Notes under the pieces: generated by a model | What the model saw: only the letters and a program-made list of their open reading frames with translations | Databases searched by the model: none | Told to the model about the DNA's origin: nothing | Made by a program: the position numbers and the translations under genes | Shown here: piece by piece, positions 11,561 to 19,904 of the stretch | Layout: each line of letters starts with the position of its first letter | How positions within the stretch are numbered: position 1 is the first letter of the stretch | Assembly (NCBI RefSeq): GCF_028369105.1 | Contig: NZ_JAQNDO010000001.1 | Location: forward strand, 11,378,501 to 11,442,500 | Reading direction: 5' to 3' | Source of the DNA: Polyangium mundeleinium | GTDB taxonomy: Bacteria > Myxococcota_A > Polyangia > Polyangiales > Polyangiaceae | DNA: 64,000 nt

Positions 11561-13513
11561 ATGGCCCACGCCCGCGACGCTCTTTTTGCCTGCATGTTCG
11601 CCTCGACCGTGGCGCTCGCCGCGTGCGGAGACGAAGGCAGCTCCACAGCCACATCGAGCAGCGGCACGGCAGGCGCAGGAGGACAAGGCGCAGGCGGCAG
11701 CGGCGGCGCCGGAGGCCAAGGAGGGATCGCGGGCGAAGGCGGCGCAGGGGGACAAGGCGGCGCGGCAGGGGAAGGTGGCGCGGGCGGCGCAGGCGGCGTC
11801 GGGGGCGTCGGCGGAAGCGGCGGCGCGGGCGGCAGCGGCGGCGTCGGCGGAAGCGGTGGCGCAGGCGGCAGCGGTGGCGCAGGCGGCAGCGGTGGCGCAG
11901 GCGGCAGCGGTGGCGCAGGCGGTTCCGGCGGAAACGGCGGCGCAGGCGGCATGGGCGGCGCCGGAAACGGCGGCGCGGGGGGCCAAGGCGGCGCCTCGTT
12001 CGTCTGCGGCAACGGCGTCATCGAGCCGGGCGAGACCTGCGACGACGGCAACGCCATGCCTGCCGATGGTTGCTCCTCCCAATGTCTCCTCGAACCCGGC
12101 ACCACCTGCGGCAACGCCGTCGATCTCCTCGCCACAGGCCAAATGCAGGGCGAAACGCTCGTCTATACCGGCACCACGCTCGGCTCTCCCGTCGTCGGGT
12201 TCGGCACGCCAACCTGCTCGGCCGGCGGCACGGCTGCGCCTGCGGTCGTGCATCGGTACGTCACGGGCTCGTCGCCTGCACGCGTGACCTTCGAGACCAC
12301 CGACATCGGCGGCGCGCTCGCCGATACCGTCGCCTGGGCCTACCTCGACTGCCTCGACACCAGCGTGGAGCACGCTTGCGACGACGACAGCGGCGACGGC
12401 CCCCTCGCGCGCCTCGAAACCGCGGTCTTGCCGCCCCAGACGCCCGTCTTCCTCGTCGTCTCCGGTTATGCGGCGGCGAACGTCGGCCCCTACGAGCTTC
12501 GCGTCACCGAGCAGCCCTTCGCCCTCGCCTCGGCCTCGGGCACCTGCGAAATGCCTTCCTCGGCCGGCGCGGGTCATCATGCCGGCACCACGCTCGCCTC
12601 GGACGGCGCCGTCCTCTCCGCGAGCTGCACCGGCGCCGGCCCCGAGGCCGTGTATACGCTCACGCTCCCAGCCCCGGCCGATCTCTCCGTCCGTGTCGCG
12701 CCGTCCTCGCCCCTCTTCGACCTCGGCGTGTACTTGCTCGACGCTTGCTCCACGAATGCAAACGAGCTTGCTTGCGCCGACACGCAGCTCGGCGGTCAGC
12801 CCGAGTCGTTTGCCCTGACGAATCTCCCCGCCGGCACGTATTCCCTCGTCGTCGACGGCTTCAGCGCCATGGATTCCGGCGCGTATGGCCTCGAAGCCGT
12901 GATCCGCCCCGTCCTCGCCCCGGGGCTCGCGTGTGATCCGTCAGGAAAGACGAACCGCTGCGCGGACGGCGCGGCCTGCGTCGATCTCGGCATGGGACCG
13001 AAATGCGCGGCCGCGACGAGCCTCCTCGCGCAGGACTTCTCCACCGACTTCGCCCCCCTCTCCATCGTCGACGCCGGCAGCGACGGCAAGGGCTTCTACC
13101 GCTGCGATCCGCTCCTCGGCTGCCCCCAGGACAACACCACGGGCAGCGCCTCCGGCGGCGCCTTCATGCTCGTCAAGGACGAGGCCAACGTCGCGCTCGA
13201 CGGCGAGATCCTCGTGTCCCCGACCCTCGACGCGGGGCCCTTCACGCGCGTCTTCCTCGAATTCGACCACAACTTCGACCACTGGACCTCGGCCACGGAC
13301 CACGCCGCGGTCGAAATCTCCGTGATGGGCGGACCTTTCAGCCCTGTCGCCACGTACACGCTCGACGCCTCGGGCCACGTCCGCCTCGACCTCTCGGCGC
13401 TCGTCGCCGGCAAGCCCTTCGTCGTCCGCTTCCATTACGACGATCAGACCTCCGCGGGCGACGCCTTGGCCGAGGAATGGCGAATCGACGACGTCCACGT
13501 TTACGGATTGTGA
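11561..13513 (+). CDS. Large lipoprotein with Gly-rich linker, DUF4215 motif and beta-sandwich domains
   Basis: A 650-residue predicted lipoprotein: signal peptide with lipobox T-V-A-L-A-A-C, then about 120 residues of Gly/Ala/Ser linker. A Cys-rich DUF4215-type motif follows (C-G-N-G-V-I-E-P-G-E-T-C-D-D-G-N...C-S-x-Q-C), typical of myxobacterial surface proteins. Two repeats of about 110 residues then resemble pre-peptidase C-terminal (PPC) beta-sandwich modules (both end in G-P-Y-E-L-R-V or G-A-Y-G-L-E-A), and a C-terminal jelly-roll-like domain has L-E-F-D-H-N-F-D-H-W. No catalytic site is visible, so it is more likely an adhesive or structural surface protein than an enzyme. The ATG at 11561 follows CGGAGGAGAC and places the signal peptide at the extreme N-terminus. 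Confidence 0.85.
   Translation: MAHARDALFACMFASTVALAACGDEGSSTATSSSGTAGAGGQGAGGSGGAGGQGGIAGEGGAGGQGGAAGEGGAGGAGGVGGVGGSGGAGGSGGVGGSGGAGGSGGAGGSGGAGGSGGAGGSGGNGGAGGMGGAGNGGAGGQGGASFVCGNGVIEPGETCDDGNAMPADGCSSQCLLEPGTTCGNAVDLLATGQMQGETLVYTGTTLGSPVVGFGTPTCSAGGTAAPAVVHRYVTGSSPARVTFETTDIGGALADTVAWAYLDCLDTSVEHACDDDSGDGPLARLETAVLPPQTPVFLVVSGYAAANVGPYELRVTEQPFALASASGTCEMPSSAGAGHHAGTTLASDGAVLSASCTGAGPEAVYTLTLPAPADLSVRVAPSSPLFDLGVYLLDACSTNANELACADTQLGGQPESFALTNLPAGTYSLVVDGFSAMDSGAYGLEAVIRPVLAPGLACDPSGKTNRCADGAACVDLGMGPKCAAATSLLAQDFSTDFAPLSIVDAGSDGKGFYRCDPLLGCPQDNTTGSASGGAFMLVKDEANVALDGEILVSPTLDAGPFTRVFLEFDHNFDHWTSATDHAAVEISVMGGPFSPVATYTLDASGHVRLDLSALVAGKPFVVRFHYDDQTSAGDALAEEWRIDDVHVYGL
11852..11923 (+). 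repeat. Tandem 18-bp repeat encoding Ser-Gly-Gly-Ala-Gly-Gly
   Basis: Four near-identical copies of an 18-bp unit (AGCGGTGGCGCAGGCGGC) begin at 11852, 11870, 11888 and 11906; the last differs at its final base. The repeat lies in the Gly-rich linker of the lipoprotein gene and is embedded in about 300 nt of more degenerate GGC-GGN repeats (11690-11995), so it can change linker length without breaking frame. Confidence 0.85.
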
Positions 13514-13633
13514 CGCTCGCGCCCGACGCGGCGCACCATCCCGCGCGGCCTTCCGCGGAGGTGGACGACGCGATCCAAGGGGAGTATGCAGCGGAGTGAA
13601 ACGTCCCGTTCCGTGACGGGGAGGAGAATTCTC

Positions 13634-14251
13634 ATGAAGGTCTACGGTCATCCGGCGAGCACGTGTACGCGCAAGCTCCTTTGCGCTCTGGCGGAGAAGG
13701 GCGTGGATTACGAGTTCGTGCTCGTCGACATCATGAAGGGCGACCAGAAGAGCGCCGAGCACCTCGCTCGTCATCCCTTCGGCGTCGTGCCCGTCCTCGA
13801 CGACGACGGCTTCGTGCTCTACGAGTCGCGCGCGATCCTGCGGTACCTCAACGCGAAGCTCGGCGGCCTGGCCCCGACGGACGCGAAGGACCTCGGGATC
13901 ATGGAGCAGTGGATCAGCGTCGAGCAGTCGTACTTCAGCCCGCCCGCGATGAAGGCGATCCTCGAGATCTTCTTCTCGCCGATGAAGGGCACGACGCCCG
14001 ACCAGGACGTCATCGCGAAGGGCAAAGCGGAGGCGGCGAAGGCCCTCGACGTGCTCGACCGCGCGCTCGTCGGCAAGGAGTTCCTCGCCGGCTCGTTCTC
14101 GATCGCGGAGATCACCTACGCGCCGTACTTCCAATACCTCTTCGACACGGGCCTCGGCGACATCGTCAAGGAGCGCCCGAACGTCGCGGCGTGGTGGAGC
14201 CGCATCAGCGAGCGCCCGTCCTGGCAGAAGGCGATCGGCAAGGCCCGCTGA
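13634..14251 (+). CDS. Glutathione S-transferase family protein
   Basis: A 205-residue cytoplasmic protein with the two GST domains. The N-terminal thioredoxin fold starts M-K-V-Y-G-H-P-A-S-T-C-T-R-K, where the Ser/Cys cluster is the usual catalytic position in phi/theta/beta-type enzymes, and contains the G-site signature F-G-V-V-P-V-L and the E-S-R-A-I-L-R-Y-L motif. The C-terminal helical domain has F-L-A-G-S-F-S-I-A-E-I-T-Y-A-P-Y, matching the conserved S/T-x-A-D capping region. Such enzymes conjugate glutathione to electrophiles or reduce peroxides. The ATG at 13634 follows GGGGAGGAGAATTCTC. An upstream in-frame ATG at 13586 would add 16 residues with no family support. Confidence 0.92.
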   Translation: MKVYGHPASTCTRKLLCALAEKGVDYEFVLVDIMKGDQKSAEHLARHPFGVVPVLDDDGFVLYESRAILRYLNAKLGGLAPTDAKDLGIMEQWISVEQSYFSPPAMKAILEIFFSPMKGTTPDQDVIAKGKAEAAKALDVLDRALVGKEFLAGSFSIAEITYAPYFQYLFDTGLGDIVKERPNVAAWWSRISERPSWQKAIGKAR

Positions 14252-14276
14252 GCATTCGCTCACGCTGGTGAACGAG

Positions 14277-14305
14277 GGCGCGTCTCCTCCCGTGGACGAC
14301 GCGCC
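14277..14305 (+). terminator. Possible terminator hairpin after the GST gene
   Basis: GGCGCGTC at 14277-14284 pairs with GACGCGCC at 14298-14305 (8-bp perfect stem, 13-nt loop), followed by TTCCCTGCTCT. There is no long T-run, so termination strength is uncertain. Confidence 0.4.
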
Positions 14306-14337
14306 TTCCCTGCTCTCCCCACAGAAACGAGATATCC

Positions 14338-15138
14338 ATGCGATTCGATGCACGAGGCCTGGCGCCCCTGCTGGGCATCCTCGTCTCCGGCTGCGCGATG
14401 CTGGGCGGACAGCCCGAGGCGCCGGAGCAAACGCCGGCCGAACAGGAGGCGCAGATCCGCGCCCGGTACGGCGACCAGATGATGGAGGACGTCAACGCCC
14501 TCAAGGCTCTCGGCAAAGGCCCACAGACGTCCGGCGTGGCGAGCTGCCTCAAAATCTATGGCCAGGCCGTCGATATGGAAAAGCGCGCCCAGGAGGACGC
14601 GAATCCGAAGCGGCTGGAGAGCGGCGTGGCGCAGCAATACCGGGCCTGCGCCAGTTCTTGCGGCGAGCACCACCTCCCGACCGCGACGGCCGACGCCGCG
14701 CGCCCCATCGCCGCGCGTTACGAGGCCCTCTGCAAGGAGAGGTCTGGAAAGATCGACTCCGTCGGGCACATCCAGCGCTTCCGCGTGGCCATGGACCGGC
14801 TCTCGACGACCACCGGCGCATTGAACATCCGCCAGGTGATGGGCGAGGCGCGCGGCGCGCTGAAGCAGGCGATCGAGGGGGCCGGGGCCTCTGCTTTCGA
14901 GGCCGAGGCGCAAGAATTCCAGGCGGCCGAGGCGAAGCACAAGGAAGCCGAGGAGAAGGCCTCCGCCTTTCTCCAGCGGCCCGACGTGAAAGAGCTCGAG
15001 GCGCGCCGCAGGACGTTGATGGCCCAGATCGCCGATTACGAGCGCCTCGGCATGAAGGCCCAAGCCGAGAAGGCGAAGGGCGACCTGCGCGGCGTCGAGG
15101 CGAAGTGGTCTTTGCTGGTGAGGGAAGCAGGCCTGTAG
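14338..15138 (+). CDS. Hypothetical coiled-coil lipoprotein
   Basis: A 266-residue predicted lipoprotein: signal peptide ending L-V-S-G-C, then a Pro/Glu-rich tether. The mature part is almost wholly helical, with three Cys residues near the middle (S-C-L-K-I-Y, A-C-A-S-S-C-G-E-H-H). The C-terminal third has strong heptads (A-E-A-K-H-K-E-A-E-E-K-A and L-E-A-R-R-R-T-L-M-A-Q-I-A-D-Y-E-R-L). No enzyme motif is visible, and I do not recognise the family. The C-A-S-S-C-G-E-H-H cluster could bind a metal or form disulfides. It is convergent with the parvulin lipoprotein gene, whose stop is 16 nt away. Confidence 0.75.
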   Translation: MRFDARGLAPLLGILVSGCAMLGGQPEAPEQTPAEQEAQIRARYGDQMMEDVNALKALGKGPQTSGVASCLKIYGQAVDMEKRAQEDANPKRLESGVAQQYRACASSCGEHHLPTATADAARPIAARYEALCKERSGKIDSVGHIQRFRVAMDRLSTTTGALNIRQVMGEARGALKQAIEGAGASAFEAEAQEFQAAEAKHKEAEEKASAFLQRPDVKELEARRRTLMAQIADYERLGMKAQAEKAKGDLRGVEAKWSLLVREAGL

Positions 15139-15154
15139 CAGGCCGCCGCGAGGG

Positions 15155-15712
15155 TCACTCCGACCGGAAGATCAAGTGGAAGCCGAACTCGGTCTCCACG
15201 ACGTCGCTCATCTGGTTGACAGCGAGGTCGAACGCCGCGTCCGCGAACGGCTTGACCACCATGGAGCGCTCGATCTCCCCCACGGAGCCGCCGCGCGACG
15301 CCGCGCCGGGCTCCTCGCTGTACTCCTTCACCATCTCGTCGAAATCCGCGCCCTCGCGCAGCTTGTCGCGCGCCTCCATCGCGCGCAGACACGCCTCCTC
15401 GCGCGTGCGCTTGATCGACGCGTCCGCGTTCTTCGTGCCCTTGAATCTCACGAGGATGTGCCTGACCGTCACCTTCGGCGGCTCGCCGCTGAACTTCGCG
15501 CGCTTCGCGTTCGCCGTAGCAATACATTGCTCGGCCTTCTCCGCGTCCACCCCAGCCGCCGCCGCGTCCCCGCTCGCCTCGGGCTTCGGCGCCTCGGCGG
15601 CCTTCTCGGGCGCCTTTTCCGCGGGCGTCACGGGCTCCGGGGCTGCGCCGCCGCACGCCACGAAGAGCGACGCGGCGAGGAGCACGAGACCGCCTTTTCC
15701 TGCCTTCCTCAT
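15155..15712 (-). CDS. Peptidyl-prolyl cis-trans isomerase, parvulin-type lipoprotein
   Basis: A 185-residue lipoprotein (lipobox A-S-L-F-V-A-C) with an Ala/Pro/Glu-rich tether and then a parvulin domain: V-R-H-I-L-V-R-F, F-D-E-M-V-K-E-Y-S-E-E-P, G-G-S-V-G-E-I, F-A-D-A-A-F-D-L and E-T-E-F-G-F-H-L-I. It should speed proline isomerisation and assist folding of exported proteins at the cell envelope. Its ATG overlaps the TGA of the upstream membrane-protein gene as ATGA, so it is translationally coupled as the last gene of a four-gene operon. The protein is short for SurA/PrsA and has only the single catalytic domain. Confidence 0.9.
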   Translation of the reverse strand: MRKAGKGGLVLLAASLFVACGGAAPEPVTPAEKAPEKAAEAPKPEASGDAAAAGVDAEKAEQCIATANAKRAKFSGEPPKVTVRHILVRFKGTKNADASIKRTREEACLRAMEARDKLREGADFDEMVKEYSEEPGAASRGGSVGEIERSMVVKPFADAAFDLAVNQMSDVVETEFGFHLIFRSE

Positions 15713-17895
15713 TCCTCTTCTCCTTCCTTGTCCTTCGGCGCCTCGACGGTCGCCGCCTTCGCCTCGGCCGGCGCTGCCGCCGCCGCGTGGTCGAGCCGCT
15801 CGCGCAGCCGCCGATATCCGTCCTTGATGCGCCCTCGATGCGCGCTCACCACGATCACCAAACCCACGAGCCAGAGCACCGCGATCGGCGCCACGGCCGT
15901 GTCCGTCACGTACACCAGCGTCGGCCGGAACGGCCGATCTTTTGTCACGAGCTCGCGGCTCGCGCTCGTCGAATGCCGATATCCCGGCAGCGGCAGCGGC
16001 ACCGGCGTCACGCCCTCCAGCACCCCGCCGCCTTTGCCCATCCAACCATTGCCCAATCGATCGTCGTCGAGCTTTCCACCCAGCGTCGATGCAGGCGCGG
16101 CCGCCCGCTGCGGCGGCGGCTCGTAGCTGATGTCGGACGATTTCATCGGCGCTCGCGAGCCCATCGCCGCGAGGCCCATGAGCCCCACGAGCCCGAGCCC
16201 GCCCACGAGCACGAGCGTCGCCGCCGCCCGCGCCGCGCCCTTCGCGAACACGCCCACGAGCCAGATCAGCCCCCAGAGCCCGAGCGCGATGAGCGAAAGC
16301 ACGAACCCCGGCTGCCACAAGAACCACAACGACGCGAGGATGATTCCCCCGAGGATCCGCAGCGTCCGCAATCGCGACGGGCTCGTCCCGGGCCCCGGCC
16401 GTACCGCGGCCCAGCCGGCCGCGAAACCGATGCCCGACACCAGGACATCACTCCCCTCCACCGCCCATTTCGGCCGATCCCCGCCGAGCAGCGCCAGCGG
16501 AAACACGCCCGCCGGCAATCCCACGGTCAGATCCACCCGGCTCGCCGTCAATGCATACGAGGGCATGGGCACCGTCACCGTCCCGAAGAGCGGCTTGAGC
16601 CCCGTCTGCGAGAGCGATTGCACCTGCACGGTCTGGCTCCCCGTCCGGAGCGGCACCAGGATCTCCTCGGAATCCGCGCCCTGCCGCATGATCCGCTCGG
16701 CCTTCCCCGACGTCGACAGGAAGATCGGCCGCCCCGAGGGCGCGTACGCGAGGTAATCGACGCCATTGTTCTCGTAGGTCACGTAATCCTGCGAGACCAC
16801 GTCTCCACGCGTCGTCAGCACCACCGTCCGCTGGTGCGATTGCACCACCGCGGCGAGCGCATCCACGGCCGCGAGCGGCGTCACGGCCGCCTCCATCTTC
16901 TGGCCTTTTTGCACCAAAAAGAGCCGCGACGTCGGCTGCGACCGCGGAATGGGCGACTCGGCCGAATCCACCTGCCGCGCATCCCCGGTCACGGCCACCC
17001 GATGCTCCGGATCACTCTCGAGGAGCCACCATTCATACCCCGATCGCGCGTCCGGCGCCATCGCCCCGAGCTTCGCGAGCGTGCCCGTGATCGTCATCTC
17101 CGCCGTCCGCCCCGACGTCGGCAAGACGAGCTCGTCTCCCTCGACCCGGAACCCCGTCGCGCCCGTCACGTCGAGCACCTTCTCGCCGAGCGAGAGCGGC
17201 AATCGCACGACCCCGAGGTCCGTCCCCGAGCGCATCACGAGCCGATATTCGAAGCTGATCTCGCGCCCCACGCGCACCGCGCGCGAGAGCTGGAAGACCG
17301 TGGGCCCCGCCTCGGCCACCTTGTCCTGCCGGTTCAGGTGGATCGTCGTGCCCACGATCCCGGACAAACGAGACCCCTCGACCACCGCCCCCGACGCGAG
17401 ATCCGCCTCCAGCGTGTTCAAAGGCCCGGGGATCTGGAGCGTCAGATCGGTCCCGAGCGTCATCTTTCCTTTGAGCACGAACCGCCGGGCGGACGTGTGC
17501 AGGAAATACCGATCGCCCTCGAATCCGATCGCCGCTTCCTTGTCGTTCTCCGTCACGCCTTCGAGCCGCACCTCTTTCGGCGGACCGAAGAGCGGCACGT
17601 CGACGGCCCCGTCCGCGAGCACCCGGCCCACGAGCTCGAATTCGAGCGGCCCCTCCCCCACCCGACCCGAGAGCGTGAGCCTCTCCAGCGTATAACACCG
17701 CGCCGCGCACGAAGGGCCCTTGCCCCGGTCCGCGATCCATTTCGACAGCGCGTCGAGCTCGCCCGCCCATCCTGCCGGGGGCGGGGTCGGCGCTGGCTGC
17801 ACCGGGGCCGGCGCCGCCGGCGGATCGGCCGCGAGCGCTGCGCCCGGCGCGAGGATCAACGCCGCCGAGAGCAGCCCGAGCGAGCGCCGCTTCAG
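15709..17895 (-). CDS. Large exported membrane protein, beta-rich with C-terminal membrane helices
   Basis: A protein of about 728 residues of unknown function. It starts with a clear signal peptide (K-R-R-S-L-G-L-L-S-A-A-L...A-L-A-A-D), then a Pro/Ala-rich spacer and about 480 residues of beta-rich periplasmic domain. Three or four hydrophobic helices follow (around I-L-A-S-L-W-F-L-W and T-L-V-L-V-G-G-L-G-L-V-G-L), then a loop, a last membrane helix and an acidic tail. No ATG, GTG or TTG lies in frame before the signal peptide; the only well-placed codon is CTG at 17895, overlapping the upstream TGA as CTGA. That would be a rare but plausible coupled start. The next downstream TTG would destroy the signal peptide. 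The start therefore carries real doubt. Confidence 0.7.
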   Translation of the reverse strand: MKRRSLGLLSAALILAPGAALAADPPAAPAPVQPAPTPPPAGWAGELDALSKWIADRGKGPSCAARCYTLERLTLSGRVGEGPLEFELVGRVLADGAVDVPLFGPPKEVRLEGVTENDKEAAIGFEGDRYFLHTSARRFVLKGKMTLGTDLTLQIPGPLNTLEADLASGAVVEGSRLSGIVGTTIHLNRQDKVAEAGPTVFQLSRAVRVGREISFEYRLVMRSGTDLGVVRLPLSLGEKVLDVTGATGFRVEGDELVLPTSGRTAEMTITGTLAKLGAMAPDARSGYEWWLLESDPEHRVAVTGDARQVDSAESPIPRSQPTSRLFLVQKGQKMEAAVTPLAAVDALAAVVQSHQRTVVLTTRGDVVSQDYVTYENNGVDYLAYAPSGRPIFLSTSGKAERIMRQGADSEEILVPLRTGSQTVQVQSLSQTGLKPLFGTVTVPMPSYALTASRVDLTVGLPAGVFPLALLGGDRPKWAVEGSDVLVSGIGFAAGWAAVRPGPGTSPSRLRTLRILGGIILASLWFLWQPGFVLSLIALGLWGLIWLVGVFAKGAARAAATLVLVGGLGLVGLMGLAAMGSRAPMKSSDISYEPPPQRAAAPASTLGGKLDDDRLGNGWMGKGGGVLEGVTPVPLPLPGYRHSTSASRELVTKDRPFRPTLVYVTDTAVAPIAVLWLVGLVIVVSAHRGRIKDGYRRLRERLDHAAAAAPAEAKAATVEAPKDKEGEEE

Positions 17896-18758
17896 GCCGA
17901 GAGAATCGCCTCGATCGGCAGCGCTCGCCCCAGGATCCGCTCGATCGTCGAGACCGGCGTCCCCGCGGCGGGCTTCACGTACCGTGCATTCTGGTGATCG
18001 TCCGACGATGCCGTCCAGCATTTCTTGTGCTCCTCCGCGAACGCGCGGAACGACTCGGCCACCTCTGCTTTGTGGCGCGACGTATAAACCTCGATCCCGC
18101 TCGCCCGCAGCAGGACCGCGCGTGTCCTCTCCTTGTCGCGGTACCGGCCCGGGTGGGCCACCACGTCGAGCGCGCCGTCCTGCCGAATGCATTCGATCGC
18201 CTCCTCCGGCGTCCAGCCGAAGAGCTCCCGATCCTCCTCCCAAAACCGCACGTGATGATCACGGAACGCCGGAAACAACGTCGTCCGGGAGGCGATGCGG
18301 TCCAGCATCGATTGCAGCGCCGGAAAATCTCCCGGCGCGAGCGCCTCGAATTCACCTGCCGGATCGATCGCGCGCCGTTCCTCCGCCGAGATCCCCTCCA
18401 TCCAGGCGAGCACGAACGCCTTCCATTTCGCCTGCACGCGCTCGCCGCGCCGGAACAGCGCCGTTTGCCGGAGGAGCGGCAGCAGTGAAAAGCGCGCCGG
18501 AAAATACGCGAGCACGTGGAACTGCTCGGACCGGTCCGTCCCGAAATGCAAAAACGACGTCACTTCCAGGGCCGGCAAGAACATGAGCCCCGCGTCCGCC
18601 GCCGCCCGCGCGGCGCGCGGCACGGCGGCGAGCACGTCGTGATCTGCCACGGCGATCACGCGCATCCCGATCTCGCGACGGAAATCCACGTACGCCTCCG
18701 GCGTCGCGCGGCCGTCCGAGAAAAGCGTATGCCCGTGCAGATCCGTCGGGAGGAGCAT
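17892..18758 (-). CDS. PHP-domain metal-dependent phosphoesterase
   Basis: A 288-residue cytoplasmic protein of the PHP family. The metal-binding motifs appear in order: D-L-H-G-H-T near the N-terminus, V-A-D-H-D, L-E-V-T-S, V-A-H-P-G-R, and S-S-D-D-H near the C-terminus. Relatives include RNase AM (3',5'-nucleoside bisphosphate phosphatase) and histidinol phosphatase-like enzymes. The substrate here is not certain, but the stand-alone PHP layout of this size fits the RNase AM/YciV group best. The ATG lies directly after the stop of the upstream secreted-protein gene (no spacer), and its own stop overlaps the next gene, so it is inside a tightly coupled operon. Confidence 0.85.
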   Translation of the reverse strand: MLLPTDLHGHTLFSDGRATPEAYVDFRREIGMRVIAVADHDVLAAVPRAARAAADAGLMFLPALEVTSFLHFGTDRSEQFHVLAYFPARFSLLPLLRQTALFRRGERVQAKWKAFVLAWMEGISAEERRAIDPAGEFEALAPGDFPALQSMLDRIASRTTLFPAFRDHHVRFWEEDRELFGWTPEEAIECIRQDGALDVVAHPGRYRDKERTRAVLLRASGIEVYTSRHKAEVAESFRAFAEEHKKCWTASSDDHQNARYVKPAAGTPVSTIERILGRALPIEAILSA

Positions 18759-19880
18759 TCAGGGCAACGTGTTCGTGATCGAGAACGAATAATTCGTGAA
18801 GGCCCCGTTCGGGTTGTCGTACTTATCGGCCTTCAGCATCTTCTCCCCGTCCGCGTACCATTTCGCCGTGACGTTCGCGTATCCCGTGTAATCGGCGACG
18901 AGGTACGTCTTCACGTGCGTGTACATGAGCATCCGCCGTGCCTTCGCGGGCACCTGGATGTTCCCCTCGTACGTCGTGCGCCCCGCGCCCAGGAAGCGCG
19001 AATTCGGGGTCTCCGTGAGCATGACCTCGGGCCGCCACTCGAGGCCATCGTCGAAATACACCCCGTAGGCGACCTCGTGCACGATCTTGCCGTAAATCGG
19101 GATCGTCACCCACCCGAACCGGCTCGCGCTCTGCGCCGTGCCGATCTGCGTGTCGATCAGCGATTTGTCGACCACCACGTCGGCCCGCCAGTCCGACACC
19201 GCAAGCAAGAGCTCGGCCCCCGCGATCGGATCGTCACCCTCGAGGATCCGGTTTCGTTTCGTCGCCTGCGCCCAATCCATGAACAGGCTCTTGTTCGGCA
19301 GCTCCCCGCCGAAGACCGCGAGCTTCGAGAGCTCCGCCGCCGTGAGGCTCGCGCTCACGCCCGCGGGCGCGAGGTCCGTGATCGTGATCGCGAACGTGAG
19401 CCAGTCGGCCTTCGACGGCACGATGAACGTCTTCGTGATCGCTTTGAGCCCGTACGAGTCCGCGCCGCTGTAGCTCGTCACCGGGCTCTTCAGCGATGCG
19501 ATCGTCGTCGCCTTGTCGATGGCGCCCACCGTCACCGTCGCCGTGATCTGCTTGAGCCGCGCGAGGTCCGTCGGCAGCGGCGTCCCCGGGTAGAGCTTGT
19601 CCCAGAGCAGCCACACGGGCAGCTCCAGCGAAAGCGCCTGGCCGGCGCGCAGGAACTCGTCCGTGTTCGCGTTGACGAGCTTCACCGTGAAGTTGCCCGG
19701 AAAGCCGTCGAGCGCGAGCGTGCCCGTGCCCGGGGAGAGCTCGTCCTCGGCCTCGGCGATCGACTCTTCGCCCGGCTCGATCGGCTCGGCCACGCACCCC
19801 GTTTGCGCCCCGGAAAGGGCGATGAGCCCCGACGCCGCGGCGACGCCCGTCCCCGCCTTTCGCACCCTCACCTTGATCAT
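18759..19880 (-). CDS. Secreted or lipid-anchored protein of unknown function
   Basis: A 373-residue exported protein. The N-terminus (K-V-R-V-R-K-A-G-T then a hydrophobic stretch) ends at S-G-A-Q-T-G-C, a weak lipobox lacking the usual Leu at -3. An acidic tether follows (E-P-G-E-E-S-I-A-E-A-E-D-E-L). The remainder is predicted beta-rich with many aromatic residues and no Cys; motifs such as F-G-W-V-T-I-P-I-Y-G-K-I-V-H-E-V-A-Y-G-V-Y-F-D-D look structural. I do not recognise the family. It is the first gene of the minus operon with the PHP, membrane and parvulin genes. Its start lies only 24 nt from the start of the divergent GH13 gene, and no clear ribosome-binding site precedes its ATG. Confidence 0.7.
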   Translation of the reverse strand: MIKVRVRKAGTGVAAASGLIALSGAQTGCVAEPIEPGEESIAEAEDELSPGTGTLALDGFPGNFTVKLVNANTDEFLRAGQALSLELPVWLLWDKLYPGTPLPTDLARLKQITATVTVGAIDKATTIASLKSPVTSYSGADSYGLKAITKTFIVPSKADWLTFAITITDLAPAGVSASLTAAELSKLAVFGGELPNKSLFMDWAQATKRNRILEGDDPIAGAELLLAVSDWRADVVVDKSLIDTQIGTAQSASRFGWVTIPIYGKIVHEVAYGVYFDDGLEWRPEVMLTETPNSRFLGAGRTTYEGNIQVPAKARRMLMYTHVKTYLVADYTGYANVTAKWYADGEKMLKADKYDNPNGAFTNYSFSITNTLP

Positions 19881-19904
19881 TGTCCGAGGGTAAGATGAAG
19901 CCGC

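Noticed and set aside
11690-11995. CRISPR-like or other noncoding repeat array
   Set aside because: The repeat keeps the reading frame, has no unique spacers and encodes a Gly/Ser linker.
13624-13633. GAGAATTCTC palindrome at the GST start
   Set aside because: A 10-bp palindrome over the ribosome-binding site and start could occur by chance; there is no second copy or supporting element.
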